From: a virus
Strand: one strand, 5' to 3'
IMG/VR virus record: IMGVR_UViG_3300007734_000573
Span: 1-31,932 of that record
Length of the DNA: 31,932 bases
Below are positions 28,623 to 31,932 of the stretch, in pieces. Made by a program: the position numbers and the translations under genes. Position 1 is the first letter of the stretch; the number at the start of each line of letters is the position of its first letter. The notes beneath the pieces are model-generated. The model saw only the letters and a list, made by a program, of their open reading frames with translations. It was not told the DNA's origin and made no database searches.

Positions 28623-29146
28623 GGTTGGCTCTCGTGCTTCCATTCGCTGTTGAGATCGTAGAACCAAGTCGCCTCTTGCACGAGCGTAAACTTCGCGCCG
28701 TGGTCAAGCGCCTTGACCCAGAAGTGCCAGTCATAGCCCTTGATGAGATCAAAGCCACCCAACTCCTTGAAGAGCGCGGTGCGAACGATGGCGTTGTGGC
28801 TGACGATGCTGCCAGATCGCAGCGCGCTCGGCTCAAAGCCGACGCGGTACATCCTTGCACCGTCATCGTAGGAGTAGGCGATGTCAGAACCGTCACGCTC
28901 CGCAGCCTCAACGAGCGACGATAGGTGATTGGGATAGAGGTAGTCATCATCGTCTAGCAGCGCGATCCACTTGGTCTGCGCGGCGAAGCAGAGGTCATTC
29001 TTCATCGCGGCGCCACCACGCCTGTGGTAGTCGGTGCCGATAAGGTGCGCCTGCGGTAGCAAGGTCTGCAAGCGCACTGAGGTCACTGCTCGGTGCAACA
29101 ACTCCTCCCGCTCAGGCAGCGTTGCCGTGACAACCGTGACGCTCAT
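28619..29146 (-). CDS. Family 2-type glycosyltransferase (GT-A)
   Basis: A 175-aa protein, MSVTVVTATLPEREELLHRA and VTSVRLQTLL, the usual nucleotide-sugar binding start of family 2 enzymes. LLDDDDYLYPNHLSSL (Asp65-Asp68) is the metal-binding DxD region, and the AFKELGGFD-like TALFKELGGFDLIKGYDWHF near 123-142 is the acceptor-side pattern. It transfers sugars, possibly to the capsid. It overlaps the upstream glycosyltransferase stop as ATGA. It is shorter than typical members but has both key parts. Confidence 0.87.
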   Translation of the reverse strand: MSVTVVTATLPEREELLHRAVTSVRLQTLLPQAHLIGTDYHRRGGAAMKNDLCFAAQTKWIALLDDDDYLYPNHLSSLVEAAERDGSDIAYSYDDGARMYRVGFEPSALRSGSIVSHNAIVRTALFKELGGFDLIKGYDWHFWVKALDHGAKFTLVQEATWFYDLNSEWKHESQP

Positions 29147-30378
29147 CCGCGCTTGGCGGCTCGCCGCTGTTCGCGGTTCAGGCCGCTCGCCTTCGGAATC
29201 TCAGACTCAATCTGCTTGAGGATCGGGCGCCAGTTCTCGGCGTAGACCTTCTCGGTGCTGTAGTTAGATGCAAAGGCAACCGCCGCCTCGGACGCAGCCT
29301 TCGCCTTCTCCGTGTCTGCCTTGAGCGCGTACGACTGCTCCAGCGCATCTACAATCTCGTCCACATTCGGGGTCATCCACCAGCCGGTCTGCAACTCATC
29401 CCACTCAGGCTGACCGCCGACCTTCCAGCCGACGCCCACAAGTTCGGGCATTGCCGTCCAGTTCGTGACAATCACTCCTGGGGTTGAGCAGGCTTGGGCC
29501 TCCAGAACTGGGAGTCCGAAGCCCTCCCCTCGGCTAGGCTGCAAAAGAACATCCGAGGCCGTGTAGCACTTCGCGAGCACCGCCTGATCCAGCCCCTGCC
29601 GGTAGGCGAACTGCGGAACAGTGCGGATGCGATCCATCGGAGCATTGACCGCCTTGAGCAGCCGCTCCAACTTGACGCCGTTGGCGAGACCGAACATCTC
29701 AGTGTGGAGGTAGAGCCAGGCATCTTTGTGCCGATTGGCAAAGGTCGCCCAAGCGAGGAGAAGTTCCGGCCAGGCCTTACGAATAGGTGATAGGCCCTTG
29801 TTCGCCTGTGGGCAGATCGTTAGGTGCGCGTCAGCCGGAATACCGAGGTCGGCGCGGATGTTAGATGGCGTTGGCTTGAAGATATTTAGGTCAATGCTGT
29901 GAGGCGCGTAGAAAACCCTATCGCGGTCAACGCCAGCATCGAGCAGCTCGCGCTCGCCGAAGCGACTCATCGCGATGGCCCACTTGCCTTTGCCTCTGCG
30001 GTTGAACCACGCTTTGACCTCTTCGGGTACGACGCTGTGGTCAACGGGCGTCCACGATGCCATCGGGATCTCGTCCCATTGCTGCGACTTGTAGACCCAG
30101 ACATCGTAGAGAGAGATGCCCAGCCCTGCGCCATCCTCGGTCGTCTGGTTGATCCAGTTGCCGATCTGCGCGGGCGTGAGGTCATTGCTGTAGGCGTCCA
30201 GCCCTTGCCCCATCACGGGGATGCCAGGTCGCCACTCCATCGTGGAGCCAGCGAAGCCGTAGTTCGCCATTATCGCGACCTTGTGCCCATCGGCTGCAAG
30301 GCGCGGGACGATCTCGTTCGTCTGTGTTCCGTATCCCGTGGGCGCCCACGGCGCGTTAGATGTCCAACCGATTCTCAC
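29143..30378 (-). CDS. GT-B glycosyltransferase (family 4-type)
   Basis: A 411-aa protein of GT-B fold. The N-terminal lobe begins MRIGWTSNAPWAPTGYGTQT (with a Gly-rich loop). The C-terminal lobe has AHLTICPQANKGLSPIRKAW, ASDVLLQPSRGEGFGLPVLE and AQACSTPGVIVTN. Glu285 and Glu293 (EGFGLPVLE) form the E-x7-E nucleotide-sugar motif. It ends in NREQRRAAKR, a basic tail also found on other phage proteins. A GTG start with AGGAGG lies downstream of the UUCG hairpin after the capsid gene. Confidence 0.9.
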   Translation of the reverse strand: MRIGWTSNAPWAPTGYGTQTNEIVPRLAADGHKVAIMANYGFAGSTMEWRPGIPVMGQGLDAYSNDLTPAQIGNWINQTTEDGAGLGISLYDVWVYKSQQWDEIPMASWTPVDHSVVPEEVKAWFNRRGKGKWAIAMSRFGERELLDAGVDRDRVFYAPHSIDLNIFKPTPSNIRADLGIPADAHLTICPQANKGLSPIRKAWPELLLAWATFANRHKDAWLYLHTEMFGLANGVKLERLLKAVNAPMDRIRTVPQFAYRQGLDQAVLAKCYTASDVLLQPSRGEGFGLPVLEAQACSTPGVIVTNWTAMPELVGVGWKVGGQPEWDELQTGWWMTPNVDEIVDALEQSYALKADTEKAKAASEAAVAFASNYSTEKVYAENWRPILKQIESEIPKASGLNREQRRAAKRG

Positions 30379-30403
30379 GGTGCTGCCTCCTCCTGTTGTT
30401 TGT

Positions 30404-30433
30404 CCTCCCGCCGAGCCGAAGCCCGACGGGAGG
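30404..30433 (-). terminator. 13-bp UUCG hairpin after the major capsid gene
   Basis: On the minus strand CCTCCCGTCGGGC pairs with GCTCGGCGGGAGG around TTCG, with two G-U pairs and the highly stable C(UUCG)G loop. It lies 23 nt after the capsid stop. A smaller GGTTT/AAACC repeat precedes it. There is no T-run, so it may terminate part of the transcripts or stabilise the capsid message. Confidence 0.65.
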
Positions 30434-30455
30434 GTTTGATCTAAACCGTTAGATC

Positions 30456-31631
30456 TTAGGTGGTCGCCGAGACGAGCACCTTGACTGCGTTCAGGTCTGG
30501 GATGTTGCCGTCAACACCGTACAGAGTGCGAAGCGCAGTCTGATTGGTATTGAACAGGTAATCCTGGCTTGAAGCGACTTCAATCGGGAGTTCTCGTACA
30601 TAGTACGAAGGCTCGTGAATGATCGCAACTGACTTGGACGCCGAAGCGACCGCAGCCATATGCACATTCTCCTTGAGGCGGTATCCCATAAGGGTGTCAG
30701 GCTGCCCAGCGGCAAGAGCCGGCTGGAAGACGAACTGCCCGTTGAGATCCTGCAACTTGCGGAGTTTGCTCACTGCCGTCGTGCTCGCGTGCCAAACAGT
30801 GTTGGTGTTGCGGTACGAAGGATTGAGCGCGTACAGAACGGTCGTCAGGTCAAGCGCATCAAAGAAGGTCGCCGTGACGGTGCCTCCCTTTACTGCCGTG
30901 CTCAAGCCCGTTGCCGCAGAGACGAAGCCCTGTGGAAGAACCGTGCCGGTGCCGAGGGTCATTGCTGAACCAGCGACGAAGGCGATCTGTGCCCCCGCCT
31001 GGCGACCAACTGTCCCAAGAATGTCAAAGCCCGCGTCACGAACAAGTTCGTTTGACAAAAGCGTCAACGAAGCGATCTTGTTTGCGTAGAGGGTGATTGA
31101 CGAGATCGTTGGGTCGGCTGGTGAAATGCTTGAACCCTCTGTTACGAATCCAGCGGTCTGGTTCGCCGTCACGCGTGGCAGAGTGATCTGCTCGCCCGTG
31201 GTCGTGCGAAGTTTCGTCGCCCCGTCGTAGATCGGGTTGCCCTCAGTCAACGCGACGACAACGAAGTCGGCGAATGTGACTGGGACGGTTGCGGTTGCTG
31301 ATGCGAGGGCGCGGATCTCAAACTGAGCGCGGCGCTTCTCACCCGTGGCGATTGCCCGAAGGACATCGCCGTCGTTGTCAGCCTTGACTGCATTCTCAAC
31401 CTTGAGTGCGCGCTCTGCGAGTGCGCCGATCTTCTCACTGCGCTCTTCAGCGGCAGCAACCTGATCCATCTTGGCCTTGCGTGCGGTCATTGAATCGTTC
31501 AGGCTCGTCCATCGAGCCTCTTCCTCTGCGGAAAGTTCGCGCTTCGCGTCAGCTGCGCCGGCGAGGAGAGACTTAGCCTCTTCCCAGTCGTTGCGGTACT
31601 GCTCGTGAAGCGTCTTGGTGATGTCAGACAT
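30456..31631 (-). CDS. Major capsid protein, HK97 fold
   Basis: A 391-aa protein. The N-terminal about 105 residues are charged and helical (KTLHEQYRNDWEEAKSLLAG, RARWTSLNDS-like helices), the delta/scaffold domain that the prohead protease removes. The shell part has TVPVTFADFVVVALTEGNPI, LPRVTANQTAGFVTEGSSIS, ITLYANKIASLTLLSNELVR and the C-terminal RLKENVHMAAVASASKSVAI. These fit HK97-type capsids (E-loop, P-domain and A-domain parts). AAGGAG lies 8 nt before the ATG. It follows the protease once the circle is closed. Confidence 0.95.
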   Translation of the reverse strand: MSDITKTLHEQYRNDWEEAKSLLAGAADAKRELSAEEEARWTSLNDSMTARKAKMDQVAAAEERSEKIGALAERALKVENAVKADNDGDVLRAIATGEKRRAQFEIRALASATATVPVTFADFVVVALTEGNPIYDGATKLRTTTGEQITLPRVTANQTAGFVTEGSSISPADPTISSITLYANKIASLTLLSNELVRDAGFDILGTVGRQAGAQIAFVAGSAMTLGTGTVLPQGFVSAATGLSTAVKGGTVTATFFDALDLTTVLYALNPSYRNTNTVWHASTTAVSKLRKLQDLNGQFVFQPALAAGQPDTLMGYRLKENVHMAAVASASKSVAIIHEPSYYVRELPIEVASSQDYLFNTNQTALRTLYGVDGNIPDLNAVKVLVSATT

Positions 31632-31651
31632 TGGTCTAACTCCTTACGCTA

Positions 31652-31932
31652 TCTGGTTTGGGGTTGATTGCGTCATCGGTGGTGCGTCCAGCGGTGGTGC
31701 CGTGAGGCCCTTGTGCTGCGCCCTAGCGAATCTGCTGTTCCAGCTTGGCAAGTGCCAACTGGCGCTCACGAACGGAGAGAGGTACGAGCCGATCATCGGC
31801 TGCCTCTGGCTCCGTTGTAGTCTCAGGTTCAGGCCGCAGATCAGGACTGACCTTGCGGATTGCGAGATCGAGCGTTGCGGCTGAATCCGCATCGGGTGCT
31901 CCCGCGAGGAGTGAGTCAAAGGCACGCATCAG
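31652..31932. repeat. Right copy of 281-bp terminal direct repeat
   Basis: This copy repeats bases 1-281 exactly. Its last 210 bases encode the same end of the prohead protease, and the first 71 are the protease-capsid intergenic space. It confirms that the contig closes on itself. Confidence 0.95.
31723..31932 (-). CDS. Prohead protease, C-terminal part (duplicate of the first gene, truncated by the window end)
   Basis: The frame encodes the last 68 to 70 residues of the prohead protease, LMRAFDSLLAGAPDADSAAT to the stop, the same bases as 72-281. It is not a separate gene. The full gene is the 620-aa entry at the left end. Confidence 0.9.
   Translation of the reverse strand: MMRAFDSLLAGAPDADSAATLDLAIRKVSPDLRPEPETTTEPEAADDRLVPLSVRERQLALAKLEQQIR

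Noticed and set aside
1-31932. Integrase, attachment site or lysogeny module
   Set aside because: No tyrosine or serine recombinase motif and no divergent repressor/promoter pair was seen. All genes are on one strand.

Overview
The window is a complete small tailed-phage (siphovirus) genome of about 31.65 kb. It is circular or circularly permuted: the first 281 bases (1-281) recur exactly at 31652-31932, so the unit length is 31,651 bp and the ends fall inside the prohead protease gene. Every supportable gene lies on the minus strand. The sequence is GC-rich, and genes are packed with ATGA, GTGA, TGATG or TAATG overlaps and clear purine-rich ribosome binding sites. No tRNA, CRISPR, IS element, integrase, lysogeny repressor or DNA polymerase was recognised, so an obligately lytic phage that uses the host replisome is likely (inference). 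The host is probably a monoderm, perhaps actinobacterial. The signs are an endonuclease VII with a Cys-rich insertion, a helix-turn-helix/metallophosphoesterase pair, an XhlA-like protein, many GTG starts and GC-rich hairpins without U-tracts. None of these is decisive.

Layout in transcription order (right to left). The packaging and head module begins with a structured leader (6810-7068). It continues with HNH nuclease, small and large terminase, a 43-aa membrane protein, portal, two small structural genes and a 620-aa prohead protease with a long N-terminal extension. After the circle closes come the HK97-type major capsid protein, a UUCG hairpin, and a three-gene sugar cassette (GT-B glycosyltransferase, GT-A glycosyltransferase, nucleotidyltransferase). 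Then come head-tail connector, tail terminator, HK97-gp10-like protein, major tail protein, tail assembly chaperones joined by a -1 ribosomal frameshift at CCCAAAA, tape measure, three tail-tip genes, a glycine-rich fibre and a small fibre-associated protein.

The envelope and lysis region (about 16.0-18.6 kb) encodes an XhlA-like protein, a secreted protein with a long Pro/Glu/Thr linker, a 56-aa double-membrane-span protein, an 85-aa protein, a C39-like peptidase endolysin and a holin. A helix-turn-helix protein and a metallophosphoesterase follow. A terminator/promoter junction (14269-14450) separates these from the DNA-metabolism operon (about 14.3 to 7.1 kb). That operon carries a run of zinc-ribbon microproteins, a YqaJ/lambda-type exonuclease, endonuclease VII, a Rad52-like annealing protein, two PD-(D/E)XK-type nucleases, winged-helix proteins, an RlpA-like barrel protein and an HExxH metallopeptidase. 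Together these form a recombination-centred replication system that leads back to the packaging genes. Several small genes (43, 55, 32 and 56 aa) are recognised mainly by their start-stop overlaps with neighbours.
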